A DNA stretch of 64,000 nucleotides, from NCBI GenBank assembly GCA_947497175.1, contig CANMFM010000008.1:310001-374000 (forward strand). Direction: 5' to 3'. Source of the DNA: an uncultured Aquimarina sp. (GTDB taxonomy: Bacteria; Bacteroidota; Bacteroidia; Flavobacteriales; Flavobacteriaceae). The notes below the pieces were generated by a model. The model was not told the origin of the DNA, ran no database searches, and worked only from the letters and a program-made list of their open reading frames with translations. Positions 55,671 through 64,000 of this stretch are shown here, piece after piece. Numbering within the stretch: the stretch's first letter is position 1; each line of letters begins with the position of its first letter. Both the position numbers and the translations under genes were made by a program.

Positions 55671-57539
55671 GTGAATTACGTATCAGTAGAACATATTGCC
55701 AAATCTTTTGGAGAACGAGTACTCTTTAAAGACATTTCTTTTGGAATTAATGAAGGACAGAAAATTGGATTTGTTGCCAAAAACGGAACCGGAAAGACCT
55801 CTTTACTCAATATCATTGCCGGAGACGAAGATCCAGATGAAGGTCAGGTCGTATATCGAAAAAACCTGAAGGTAGCCTTTCTACCGCAGGAACCAGATTT
55901 GGATCCAGGTCTTACTATCGAGCAGACCATTTTTGCTTCAGATAACCCTACGCTGCAAGTAATTAGTAATTATGAAAAAGCATTACAAAATCCCAATGAT
56001 GCTGAAGCTTACCAAAAAGCCTTTGAACAAATGGATGCCAGTAGTGCCTGGGATTTTGAAACACAATACAAACAAATACTTTTTAAGCTTAAATTAGAAA
56101 ACCTTGACAAGAAAGTCAGTCAACTCTCCGGAGGACAAAAGAAAAGACTTGCTCTGGCCAATATATTATTAAGCAAACCCGATTTATTATATCTCGATGA
56201 ACCCACAAACCACCTGGATCTTGAGATGATAGAGTGGTTAGAAGAGTATTTTGCTAAAGAAAATTTCACACTTTTTATGGTAACTCACGATCGTTACTTC
56301 CTCGAAAATGTTTGTAATGAGATCGTAGAATTAGAAAACGGGCAGTTATACAGTTATAAAGGTAATTATGCCTACTACCTTAATAACAAAGAAGCCCGTA
56401 TATCCAATGAACAAATAGCAACAGATAAAGCAAAACAACTTTACAAAAAAGAATTGGATTGGATGCGTCGCCAACCCAAAGCGCGTACAACCAAATCCAA
56501 ATCGCGAATAGATGATTTCTTCGAGATAAAAGAACGAGCACATAAGCGTCGTAATGATCATGAGGTGCAACTAGAAATTAATATGGAGCGAATGGGAAGT
56601 AAAATCCTGGAGTTGCATAAAATTTCTAAACGTTTTGAAGATCTTGTACTACTCGATAAATTCGAATACGTATTCAAAAAAGGAGAACGAGTTGGTATTA
56701 TAGGAAAAAACGGAACCGGAAAATCCACGTTCTTAAATATGATTACCGGTGGCATTGCTCCTGATCATGGAAAAATAGTGGTAGGTGATACTATAAAGTT
56801 TGGATACTATACCCAAAGAGGTATTGCTATAAAAGAAGGTCAAAAAGTTATCGAAGTCATTCGAGAATTTGGAGATTATATCCCCTTAAAAAAAGGAAGA
56901 CAAATCTCTGCACAACAACTCTTAGAACGTTTTTTATTTGATCGAAAAAAACAATACGATTTTGTAGAAAAATTAAGCGGTGGAGAACGAAAACGGCTAT
57001 ACCTCTGTACCGTATTGATACAAAATCCTAATTTTTTAATCCTTGACGAACCTACAAATGACCTGGATATTGTTACACTAAATGTGCTAGAGAACTTTTT
57101 ATTAGATTTTCCGGGATGTTTGATGGTTGTATCACATGATCGTTATTTTATGGATAAGATTGTAGATCACTTATTTGTTTTTAGAGGCAATGGGGTTATT
57201 CAGGATTTTCCGGGTAACTATTCTGATTATCGCGTATATGAAAATAGTCGCGAACCAGATAAATCAAAAACAGAAACTGAAGACCCAAAAGCAAAAAAAG
57301 CCTGGAAAAAAGACAACAAAGCTGCTTTATCCTATAATGAGCAGAAAGAATTTAATCGAATCGAACGTGATCTCAAAAAGTTAGAGCTTCAGAAAAAAGA
57401 AATAGAAGCCCTTTTTGTTGATAGTGATCTGGATGAAGAAAGGATCAATGAAGAATCTCAAAAACTTCAGAAAATTATCGAGCAAATTGAAGAAAATGAA
57501 ATGCGCTGGTTCGAACTTTCTGAGAAGATGGAAGAGTGA
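55671..57539 (+). CDS. ABC-F family ATPase (Uup-like), GTG start
   Basis: The 622-residue soluble protein has two ABC domains: GFVAKNGTGKTSLLN and IGKNGTGKSTFLN (Walker A), LSGGQKKRLALANILL and LSGGERKRLYLCTVL (signatures), DEPTNHLD and DEPTNDLD. A linker rich in Arg/Lys lies between them. The C-terminal coiled coil (about 550-620) matches Uup. These proteins act on ribosomes or on DNA junctions. The start is GTG at 55671, directly after its promoter. Confidence 0.92.
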   Translation: MNYVSVEHIAKSFGERVLFKDISFGINEGQKIGFVAKNGTGKTSLLNIIAGDEDPDEGQVVYRKNLKVAFLPQEPDLDPGLTIEQTIFASDNPTLQVISNYEKALQNPNDAEAYQKAFEQMDASSAWDFETQYKQILFKLKLENLDKKVSQLSGGQKKRLALANILLSKPDLLYLDEPTNHLDLEMIEWLEEYFAKENFTLFMVTHDRYFLENVCNEIVELENGQLYSYKGNYAYYLNNKEARISNEQIATDKAKQLYKKELDWMRRQPKARTTKSKSRIDDFFEIKERAHKRRNDHEVQLEINMERMGSKILELHKISKRFEDLVLLDKFEYVFKKGERVGIIGKNGTGKSTFLNMITGGIAPDHGKIVVGDTIKFGYYTQRGIAIKEGQKVIEVIREFGDYIPLKKGRQISAQQLLERFLFDRKKQYDFVEKLSGGERKRLYLCTVLIQNPNFLILDEPTNDLDIVTLNVLENFLLDFPGCLMVVSHDRYFMDKIVDHLFVFRGNGVIQDFPGNYSDYRVYENSREPDKSKTETEDPKAKKAWKKDNKAALSYNEQKEFNRIERDLKKLELQKKEIEALFVDSDLDEERINEESQKLQKIIEQIEENEMRWFELSEKMEE

Positions 57540-57670
57540 TTCGTTTTTTTATTCTATCACAGGTCGAAAGAACAATATTACAAGCCAAAAACGTAAACCT
57601 TGACTTAAACTAGATCCTATTCTGCCATGGGATGACAAACAAGTCAAAAATATACTAGCATACATTAAGA

Positions 57671-58246
57671 ATGGTTTTTAAATTCAAATCTTATTTAAAT
57701 TTTCTAATCAAGTCTACCAATCAGCATGGGGTACACTCGCCGTTTGCCTATAATTTGGTTACAAAATGTTTTTATAACAAGCAGAAAAGAGCTTCTTATC
57801 CTGCTATTTCATTGATATTGAAGCAGCAAGTCGACAAAAAACGTTTCAGTATAAAAATGGCAAAACTACTACATCGCATTCCTGCCTATTTTAATTCTAA
57901 AAAAGCACTAATTCTATCAAAAAATGCAGATTCGGTTTCTGAAATATTATCCCTAAACAATGCCATCGAGACTCATGATTCAATTCAGCCACAGGGCCAT
58001 TACGACCTGATCTTTGTTGATTTAGAAACTCTTACTTATTATCTCAAAACCGAAGTATTACTATCTATAGCGCATAATGATAGTATAATCATTACAGATG
58101 CCATGTATCAATCAAAACATAATGTAATACTTTGGAATGAAATAAAACTACATCCAAAAATCACTGTAACTGTAGATACGTTTAGTTTAGGGTTCGTTTT
58201 TATTAGACAAGAACAAGCAAAAGAGCATTTTACTATACGAATATAA
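57671..58246 (+). CDS. degenerate SAM-methyltransferase-like protein
   Basis: The 191-residue protein keeps the beginning of a Bacteroidota methyltransferase family (FKSYLNFLIKSTNQHGVHSPFAYNLVTKCFY) and its end (NDSIIITDAMYQSKHNVILWNEIKLHPKITVTVDTFSLGFVFIRQEQAKEHFTIRI). The SAM-binding Gly-rich strand is not recognisable: the place reads KKALILSKNADSVSEIL. It is shorter than its relatives as I recall them. Probably not catalytically active, or altered in function. The frame is intact, so I do not call it a pseudogene. Confidence 0.65.
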   Translation: MVFKFKSYLNFLIKSTNQHGVHSPFAYNLVTKCFYNKQKRASYPAISLILKQQVDKKRFSIKMAKLLHRIPAYFNSKKALILSKNADSVSEILSLNNAIETHDSIQPQGHYDLIFVDLETLTYYLKTEVLLSIAHNDSIIITDAMYQSKHNVILWNEIKLHPKITVTVDTFSLGFVFIRQEQAKEHFTIRI

Positions 58247-58248
58247 AA

Positions 58249-58281
58249 AGCCTTAAATTAATCAAAGTATAATCTAAGGCT
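58249..58281 (+). terminator. weak terminator after the methyltransferase-like gene
   Basis: AGCCTTA pairs with TAAGGCT across a 19-base loop, followed by ATC and a T-run. Confidence 0.5.
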
Positions 58282-58326
58282 CATCTATTTTTTTGTTAAG
58301 TAGCATTTATATCATAATCAAAAAAC

Positions 58327-58923
58327 TTATCTAAACATTCTGGAAAACACTGTTCTTCGCTTATGATATTGAAGTTCTTTTGGGTTATATGATGTTTTTT
58401 CTTCTTGCTCACAAATCTCTTCGATATACTGGTTATAGGTCATGCCTTTTTCTTCCAGAAATCCAATCAAATATTTTTCTGCAATTGTTACGCCACTAGC
58501 TTGTTCAATAGAGAAAAGCTTTTGATACAACCCATCAATGATTTCTATAGTCTCACGTGGTGGTGCTTTTCGTCTCGCAAATAATGAGGTAACTTCTCCT
58601 TGATCATCTACTTTTACATCAAAATCTGTGATTACCCAATAATACCGACCATCCTTTGCTAAATTTTTAACCAAAGCATGTATATTTTTTTTTGCGAGCA
58701 AATGCTCCCAAAGCCATTTAAAAATCACTTTTGGCATATCAGGATGTCGAATCACGTTATGGGGTTGTCCGATAAGCTCATGTTCTTCATAACCACATAT
58801 CTCCATAAAATAATCATTGGCATATTCAATTATACCTTTAGGATTGGTCTTGCTCATGATGGTCTTTTTCGAATCTAAAACAATCTCAACATTAATAGGT
58901 TCTGGGCGTCTTAGTACTTTCAT
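58327..58923 (-). CDS. PAS-domain protein (Aer-like)
   Basis: The 198-residue protein has one PAS domain (about 22-125) with the Aer-type signature: NDYFMEICGYEEHELIGQPHNVIRHPDMPKVIFKWLWEHL. No transmembrane or signalling domain follows; the last 70 residues are helical and Lys/Arg-rich (KELQYHKRRTVFSRMFR). In related proteins this PAS binds FAD and senses redox state. Its output partner is unknown. Confidence 0.85.
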   Translation of the reverse strand: MKVLRRPEPINVEIVLDSKKTIMSKTNPKGIIEYANDYFMEICGYEEHELIGQPHNVIRHPDMPKVIFKWLWEHLLAKKNIHALVKNLAKDGRYYWVITDFDVKVDDQGEVTSLFARRKAPPRETIEIIDGLYQKLFSIEQASGVTIAEKYLIGFLEEKGMTYNQYIEEICEQEEKTSYNPKELQYHKRRTVFSRMFR

Positions 58924-59419
58924 ATTTATTACTATTTGTTCATGATTTGCGACAAAACTAAAAGGAACATATTTCTCAATGAATGACTAAAATCATAGTT
59001 TTAATACGAACCTGTTGTGCATTTAAAAGAATTACTTTAAAAAAGCGTCTAAGGGAGTGTTTTGTCATAATGTAATGAAGACAAAATGTATCGACCCTTC
59101 GACAAGCTAAGGATGACAACGCTTTTTTTGCCAACAACCTTATTCCCGATACACTTCTCCCCAGATCGAAGCACCCGAATTGAAGGATTTTAGTAAAAAA
59201 TAAATTCTAAATACACTACAAATTAACAAGAGTATAATACTTCTGGTAGTTTGGTCATTTTTTAACACCATACCATCAAAGAAATCTCAATGCGTATAAA
59301 ATGGAAGCAGCACTTTTAGCACTGCTATTTTTAAACCATTTGATCCTCTCAAATTCTTACAATTTAGATGTTATCCAAAATTTAATTTGTATTTTGCTCC
59401 GGTATTTTAACCAAAATTT
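58924..59419. other. intergenic stretch with repeat relics
   Basis: Holds a CGACCCTTCGACAAGCTAAGG relic near 59093-59115 of a common Flavobacteria short repeat and the third copy of the 45-bp family. The remaining sequence shows no gene. The promoter of the following symporter is not clear. Confidence 0.5.
59148..59192 (+). repeat. 45-bp interspersed repeat, copy C
   Basis: Begins GATACACTTCTCCCCAGATC and aligns gap-free with 15625-15669 and 12260-12304; shared core is CGAATTGA..GATTTTA in the two best copies. Confidence 0.55.
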
Positions 59420-60859
59420 ATGCAACCCTCACACATTCTGCTTTTAATTGCAGCGTATTTTGGAGTTCTAATCCTTATATCATATTTCACAGGAAAAAAT
59501 GCTGATAATGATGCGTTTTTTAAAGCTAATCGGCAATCACCATGGTATGTCGTAGCCTTTGGAATGATTGGAGCTTCTCTTAGCGGAGTTACTTTTATCT
59601 CGGTTCCCGGGTGGATAGAAGCTTCTCAATTTAGTTATATGCAAGTGGTTTTTGGATACATTTTAGGGTATGCTATCATTGGTACCGTATTATTACCATT
59701 ATACTACAAGCTTAACCTTACCTCTATTTATACCTATCTAGACGAGCGTTTTGGCAATTACTCATACAAAACCGGAGCTTCTTTTTTTTTACTCTCCAGA
59801 GTAGTTGGTGCTAGTTTTAGATTATTTTTAGTAGCTAATGTGTTACAGGCGATTCTTTTTGATGCTTTGGGAGTTCCTTTTTGGGTTACAGTAATTTTAA
59901 CGATTTTATTGATTTGGTTATATACGTTTAAATCGGGGATTAAAACGATTGTATGGACAGATACCTTGCAGACTTTATTTATGCTTATTGCCGTTGGTGT
60001 TGCAATCTATTATGTATCTGATGATTTAGGAATTACGGGATCAAATCTACTGGGGCATGTACTGGACAGCGACCTTTCTAAAATGTTTTTCTTTGAAGAT
60101 TTTAAGAGTGCCAACTATTTTTGGAAGCAGTTTTTCTCGGGCGCATTTATAGCTATTGTAATGACTGGTTTGGATCAGGATATGATGCAAAAAAACCTGA
60201 CCTGCAGAAGTTTAAAAGATGCACAAAAAAACATGTTCTGGTTTACCATTGTACTAACTATAGTAAATTTCATCTTTCTGGGCTTAGGTCTCTTACTTAC
60301 TCAGTATGCGTCACAAAATGGAATTGATGCACATAAGGACCAATTGTTTCCTGTGATCGCTACACAAAGTGGATTAGGTTTTGGCATTGCCATCTTCTTT
60401 GTACTGGGGCTAATCGCTGCAGCATATAGCAGTGCCGATAGTGCCTTAACCTCGTTAACAACGTCATTTAGTATTGATATTCTTGATATTGAAAAGAAAT
60501 ATAGTGCCACAGAACAGGTAAAAACACGAAAAAAGATTCATGTTTTGTTCTCTTTTGTTCTAGTGTTAGTGATTATTGCTTTTAAATATATTATCAAAGA
60601 TGAAAGTGTAATTGCCAAACTATTTGTGTTTGCAGGATATACCTACGGACCGCTACTAGGATTATATGCCTTTGGACTCTTTACAAAACTAAAGGTAAAG
60701 GATAATTTAGTTCCAATAGTAGCTATAATATCTCCTATTCTATCTTATATTATAAGTGATAATAGTGCCATCTGGTTTGGTTTTGAATTTGGCTTTTTTA
60801 TTCTAATCCTGAACGGTTTTTTAACCTTTTTAGGATTAATACTGATTCGTAGAAAGTAA
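59420..60859 (+). CDS. sodium:solute symporter family protein
   Basis: The 479-residue membrane protein with about 13 helices has DNDAFFKANRQSPWYVVAFGMIGASLSGVTFISVPG and the conserved SSS motif (GLIAAAYSSADSALTSLTTSFSIDIL). It takes up a solute with Na+, typical of marine bacteria; the solute is not evident. Its end overlaps the convergent CoA-binding gene by 24 bp. Confidence 0.92.
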   Translation: MQPSHILLLIAAYFGVLILISYFTGKNADNDAFFKANRQSPWYVVAFGMIGASLSGVTFISVPGWIEASQFSYMQVVFGYILGYAIIGTVLLPLYYKLNLTSIYTYLDERFGNYSYKTGASFFLLSRVVGASFRLFLVANVLQAILFDALGVPFWVTVILTILLIWLYTFKSGIKTIVWTDTLQTLFMLIAVGVAIYYVSDDLGITGSNLLGHVLDSDLSKMFFFEDFKSANYFWKQFFSGAFIAIVMTGLDQDMMQKNLTCRSLKDAQKNMFWFTIVLTIVNFIFLGLGLLLTQYASQNGIDAHKDQLFPVIATQSGLGFGIAIFFVLGLIAAAYSSADSALTSLTTSFSIDILDIEKKYSATEQVKTRKKIHVLFSFVLVLVIIAFKYIIKDESVIAKLFVFAGYTYGPLLGLYAFGLFTKLKVKDNLVPIVAIISPILSYIISDNSAIWFGFEFGFFILILNGFLTFLGLILIRRK

Positions 60860-61198
60860 GACGAGTGTACACGCGACTTCGACATCTATATTTTCTGCTC
60901 TAAGCTTTTGATAAAACTCTGGGTTTTCGGTTCCGGGATTAAAAATTACTCGTTTAGGAGCTAGATCTAAAATGTAGTCGTAATAGGGTTGTTGCCGTTT
61001 TGGGTTTAGATATAAAGTTACGGTATCAATATTCTCAATACCATTGGTATTTGTTTTGATAGGCACCCCTGCGACTGTTCCTTCTTTTAATCCTACGGCA
61101 ATAACTTTATGATTATTTTGAACCAACTTATTAATCACATAATTTGAATATCGATCTACTTTTAGCGATGCCCCGAGCACCAATGTTTTTTTACTCAT
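60836..61198 (-). CDS. CoA-binding-domain protein
   Basis: The 120-residue single-domain Rossmann protein has KKTLVLGASLKVDRYSNYVINKL and GTVAGVPIKTNTNGIENIDTVTLYLNP, the CoA_binding_2 pattern of YccU-like proteins. Role unknown. Its last 24 bp overlap the end of the symporter gene on the other strand. Confidence 0.88.
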   Translation of the reverse strand: MSKKTLVLGASLKVDRYSNYVINKLVQNNHKVIAVGLKEGTVAGVPIKTNTNGIENIDTVTLYLNPKRQQPYYDYILDLAPKRVIFNPGTENPEFYQKLRAENIDVEVACTLVLLSTNQY

Positions 61199-61329
61199 AA
61201 ATCAGTTTTAACAATACTAATTAAGTATTCTTTTAGAAGTATTAAATTAAGCACTAAAACGTTAAAAAAGCAAACAAAAATGTTAAAAACCAAGCGAGTC
61301 TGTAACACAAATGAAAGCTCTCCGTCTTA

Positions 61330-61465
61330 TTTATAAAAGATATGATTTTTCATAAATTTAGTTAGTTAGTTACTTAATAATAATCAAGTATTATTCATAG
61401 TTGATGGTTAGTGTTACTATTTGGTTATTATAGAAAACCGCCCCTTATCCAGGGGCGGTTTTTGT
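61330..61465 (+). ncRNA. possible small RNA ending in an orphan terminator
   Basis: A strong hairpin (AAAACCGCCCC 61434-61444 / GGGGCGGTTTT 61452-61462) with T-run points right, but no plus-strand gene lies upstream; the neighbours are minus-strand. The preceding 100 bp has TTAGTTAGTTAGTTACTTAA and an AATAATAATCAAGTATTATTC pairable stretch. A short structured transcript is one explanation; bidirectional termination of the downstream minus-strand KptA-type gene (stop at 61538) is another and simpler one. Confidence 0.35.
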
Positions 61466-61466
61466 G
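61434..61466. terminator. strong GC-rich hairpin terminator
   Basis: Eleven-base stem AAAACCGCCCC / GGGGCGGTTTT with loop TTATCCA. T-run is better on the plus strand (TTTTTG) than on the minus (TTTTCTA). Confidence 0.8.
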
Positions 61467-61537
61467 TTTATTATGTTTATTCATATATCAACAGTAAGAT
61501 AAAAGAATATAAAAAACTAACTATAACTACTATAATT

Positions 61538-62377
61538 TCATAAATTCCAGTCACTCTGATCTGCCATCAATCTTTTGCTAATAAATTCGCTGAAACTATC
61601 ATATTGTTTAGTAATAGGCCAGGTATCTTTTTCTTTTCTATTACTCCAGGTGAGATGAACTACAAAATATTCATTAGTTTCTGGGTTATTAAACAGATAA
61701 TCATCACTTGGTCCATATTTTGCTACCAAAACCAGCATATTCGTTTTAGCATAAAGAATGTGTTTATTCCCTACTTCTATTTTTAATTGATTAAGAAGCG
61801 TATCTTTGATTTTATTATCTATTGTAAAATCCCATGGCATAAAACTTAGATATTTTACAGGTATTTCTGAAGTTAACCATACATCCTGCTCTGTTTTGTA
61901 AAAATCCCATCCATTGTCGACAAGTTTTTTTGTTTCAATTTCAATAATAAAAGGGGTACCATGTCTGGCACCAATTTCTTTGGCCATATCAATGGTTTCT
62001 GACAGATGAACATATTGTCTTTGTTTAGATTTTAGTCCTTGAACAATAATACTTTCTAAAAATTTGGTTGCAGTACCATGATACAAAATTTCAGGAGGAG
62101 TTTTTGGTTCTAATTCTTGTAGAATTGATATAGAATGGCCGTGTGTAGCTTTTATTTTGTTGTTTGTTTTATCAATTTTCCACCGTACTTTATCAAAACT
62201 ATTACTTAGTTCTATCAGATCGCTTTTGTTAAACTCCGTACCATTTTCTTTTAAGGCAACTAGTATATCTTCAATAGTAGCCCATCCAAAATCGTCTAAT
62301 GTAAGATTGCCCTCTTCAGGTTTATGCCTGAGCCAATAGCTTATGAGTTTACTTATTTGGATTTGAGTTTTGTTCAT
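61538..62377 (-). CDS. RNA 2'-phosphotransferase (KptA/Tpt1) fused to an extra C-terminal domain
   Basis: Residues 1-182 are KptA-like: SYWLRHKPEEGNLTLDDFGW (Arg 17, His 18), YHGT (99-102), YVHLSE and the Arg of GARHG (138). The usual IRAxQGHS reads IKATHGHS, so the Arg equivalent to a catalytic Arg of yeast Tpt1 is Lys 76. Residues 190-279 (HILYAKTNMLVLVAKYGPSDDYLF, YFVVHLTWSNRKEKDTWP, YDSFSEFI) form a separate domain that I link only loosely to small uncharacterised proteins. Free-standing KptA is about 180 residues. KptA moves a 2'-phosphate from RNA to NAD. Confidence 0.82.
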   Translation of the reverse strand: MNKTQIQISKLISYWLRHKPEEGNLTLDDFGWATIEDILVALKENGTEFNKSDLIELSNSFDKVRWKIDKTNNKIKATHGHSISILQELEPKTPPEILYHGTATKFLESIIVQGLKSKQRQYVHLSETIDMAKEIGARHGTPFIIEIETKKLVDNGWDFYKTEQDVWLTSEIPVKYLSFMPWDFTIDNKIKDTLLNQLKIEVGNKHILYAKTNMLVLVAKYGPSDDYLFNNPETNEYFVVHLTWSNRKEKDTWPITKQYDSFSEFISKRLMADQSDWNL

Positions 62378-62391
62378 TCCTTAATCTGTTT

Positions 62392-62640
62392 TTATTTAAT
62401 GTCCCAATTAAAGTTTAATGCTTTACATTTTGGACAACTTACATATTCTCCTTCTAGAGAATCAACATGACAACGATGACATTTCCCAAACTCTTTATTA
62501 ATATGCATTAATGAAAATTTAACGTCGATACTTTCTATCGAATATAAGGATTCAATTTTTTGAATCAACTCTCCCAACTTATTATTAGCCTTTAAATTTG
62601 ATAATACTTTTTTCTTCGATAGTATAGTTGGGAACTTCAA
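62392..62640 (-). CDS. small zinc-ribbon protein
   Basis: The 82-residue protein has a helical N-terminus and a C-terminal zinc ribbon, Cys 54/57 (CHRC) and Cys 69/72 (CPKC). It lies 14 bp upstream of the KptA-type gene on the same strand, so they are probably one operon. A nucleic-acid or protein-binding role is likely, but no family name can be given. Confidence 0.72.
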   Translation of the reverse strand: MKFPTILSKKKVLSNLKANNKLGELIQKIESLYSIESIDVKFSLMHINKEFGKCHRCHVDSLEGEYVSCPKCKALNFNWDIK

Positions 62641-62755
62641 ATTCTCTATCAGAACACCGTAAACAAGTTCTTTTCATATGCTTTCTGTTTTTCAATTATT
62701 GATTCTAAATGATTACTATTTTCCAAATAGTATGAGTGTACTCTTTAAGTCTTCG

Positions 62756-63322
62756 TCATTTAGTTTTTTTAAACAGTAGCAAATCACTACTAGTAGCTAT
62801 TACAAAGTAGTTCCCAATTTTAGAAAATCCATATGCTTTTAAAGTACCTGTTTTATAAATCCTACAACACTTATTCACATCTTTTTCAGAATAAAACGAT
62901 GAAAATTCAGGCTGAAAAATAATATCTACATCCGGCCAATCTAATGCCATAACATCTAAACTATCTCCATTGGAATTTCCTAAAGGTAATCCACCACCGT
63001 GTAATCCAGAAACTCTAATTCGTTCATCTTTTAATTCTCCAATACCGTAACAGATTAATTCTGAATAGTCAATCTCAAAATCATTGTTATAATCTTTTTC
63101 AATTTTTGTTAAATTCGAACAATCAAACAACCCTCTACCACTACTAGAAATTACTAACAACATATCTGGATTTAAATAAGAAAACCCTATTTCTGTAAGT
63201 CCACCAACCGCAAAGTGTTTAAACTCCCACCCATCTGGACAATTTTGAACTTTTACATTTTCAAATATTTTTTTTAATCTTTTTCTATTCTCGTTCTCGC
63301 TATTTTTCTTGAAGAGGCTCAT
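62756..63322 (-). CDS. conserved-looking protein of unknown function
   Basis: The 188-residue soluble protein has no signal. Features are PDGWEFKHFAVGGLTEIGFSYLN, LLVISSSGRGLFDCSNL, GLHGGGLPLGNSNGDSLDVMALDWPDVDIIFQPEF and a final IGNYFVIATSSDLLLF. These segments look like a beta-propeller- or immunity-type single domain, but I recognise no family. It lies upstream of the zinc-ribbon and KptA-type genes on the same strand, 116 bp away. Confidence 0.68.
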   Translation of the reverse strand: MSLFKKNSENENRKRLKKIFENVKVQNCPDGWEFKHFAVGGLTEIGFSYLNPDMLLVISSSGRGLFDCSNLTKIEKDYNNDFEIDYSELICYGIGELKDERIRVSGLHGGGLPLGNSNGDSLDVMALDWPDVDIIFQPEFSSFYSEKDVNKCCRIYKTGTLKAYGFSKIGNYFVIATSSDLLLFKKTK

Positions 63323-63551
63323 ATTTTTCTAATCTGCTTGCTAAATTACAAGATCCTAGTTTCAAAAAGTGAAACTATAGTAATATTAAATAATTGGTTT
63401 TAGTATTTCTCTAAAGCGAACAAAACTACTCGAAATTTATAAAACTCGACTAATAATTAGAAAACTTAAATCCAAAAGTTTAAGTTTTTAAAAAAACTCC
63501 ATTATATTAGAAAGACAACATTTTTAAACAAAAAACATAGCTTCTATCTAA

Positions 63552-64000
63552 ATGAAAATAACGCCTTCTCAATATTTAAAAAATTATTTTAAGCTTTTCC
63601 TATTTGGTCTTTTTTTGAACTTATCTTTATTTGGGCAAAACAACTATGATGAAGCTAAACTATCAGAAATTCTGAATAAAATTGATCAAGATCTAGACAA
63701 TAGAGATTATGATAATGCTACTTTATTAATAAAAGAAATTGAGAATAATTATAAAGAATTAAGCCTTGAGAATAGGTTTGCAATAGACCTTAGAATTGCT
63801 GAAATAGAATATTATGCTCATAATAATGAAAAAAGTATTAATCAATTATTAGTAAACCTGGAAAAATTACAAGAAAATAATGCATCTAGGCTTTATTATC
63901 GATATAATTCTTTTATAGGACAGGTGTTCAAAACGACTAAAAATTTCGAAAAAGCTATTTATTATCATAAGCAAGCATTAAAAAATGCTGAACAAAGAAA
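63552..64000 (+). CDS. TPR-containing exported protein, 5' part only
   Basis: An ATG at 63552 opens a frame to the window edge (149 codons). It has a signal peptide (LFGLFLNLSLFGQ), then helical repeats with NNEKSINQLLVNLEKLQE and KNFEKAIYYHKQALKNAEQR, a TPR unit. Proteins starting like this in Flavobacteria are often TPR-type sensor or LuxR-type regulators; the output domain is off the window. Confidence 0.75.
   Translation, partial: MKITPSQYLKNYFKLFLFGLFLNLSLFGQNNYDEAKLSEILNKIDQDLDNRDYDNATLLIKEIENNYKELSLENRFAIDLRIAEIEYYAHNNEKSINQLLVNLEKLQENNASRLYYRYNSFIGQVFKTTKNFEKAIYYHKQALKNAEQR

Overview
The window looks like chromosome from a marine member of the Flavobacteriaceae (Bacteroidota), Aquimarina-like in flavour, although the genus is only inferred. 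The reasons are AT-rich DNA, promoters with TANNTTTG -7 boxes, weak Shine-Dalgarno sites, and families typical of this group: DUF4856, DUF3570, DUF4266, DUF3276, haem-binding PF14376, imelysin/HTTM/TonB receptor clusters, BSH-transferase-like DinB proteins and a NusB of about 315 residues. I saw no rRNA, tRNA, CRISPR array, prophage or intact insertion sequence.

Layout. 1-9.7 kb (minus strand): a surface-protein locus with two near-duplicate tail-fibre-like proteins, a Skp/OmpH-like chaperone, a lipoprotein and a giant YD/RHS-like protein that runs off the left edge. 9.9-11.6 kb: an overlapping pair of sugar enzymes, a YdjC/ChbG-type deacetylase and a formyltransferase. 11.8-12.15 kb: a GC-richer non-coding array with 21-bp periodicity. 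12.4-14.4 kb: an ECF42-type sigma factor with two YciI-like genes. 14.5-20.6 kb: small exported NTF2-like proteins, an Ada-type methyltransferase, a thioredoxin/DUF4266/DUF3570 cluster and a Cys/Lys-rich 47-residue microprotein that starts at GTG. 20.6-28.3 kb: ferritin, a PAS protein and an iron-acquisition cluster (DUF4856, imelysin, VKGC/HTTM protein, TonB receptor) whose promoter is flanked by two inverted copies of a 22-bp operator-like element. 28.4-38.9 kb: housekeeping and catabolic genes (HMG-CoA lyase, haem-binding protein, CsbD, LysE, PyrD, PepT, NusB-DUF1573-YajC, leucine dehydrogenase, an ABC exporter, a PUR-like protein).

38.9-49.2 kb: an M14 carboxypeptidase, an Asp-nucleophile hydrolase with an Mpo1-like protein, a thioredoxin-fold protein with a GNAT enzyme, a DinB/BSH transferase, a cyclophilin-FKBP fusion and RecQ. 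49.4-58.2 kb: an envelope block (KdsD, TatC, a CMD protein, LptB, PssA, Lnt), then a striking array of ten 41-bp palindromic units in front of an ABC-F gene, then a decayed methyltransferase. 58.3-64 kb: an Aer-like PAS protein, a sodium:solute symporter, a CoA-binding protein, a KptA-like RNA phosphotransferase fused to an extra C-terminal domain, a zinc ribbon, an orphan, and the start of a TPR protein cut by the right edge.

The genes that work together most clearly are the iron cluster (with ferritin as the storage side), leucine catabolism (leucine dehydrogenase and HMG-CoA lyase) and the envelope block (KDO precursor, LPS export, phospholipid and lipoprotein acylation, Tat export). Several interspersed non-coding repeat families (a 45-bp family with three copies, a 100-bp family with three copies, a MITE-like element and two tandem arrays) fill the gaps between genes.
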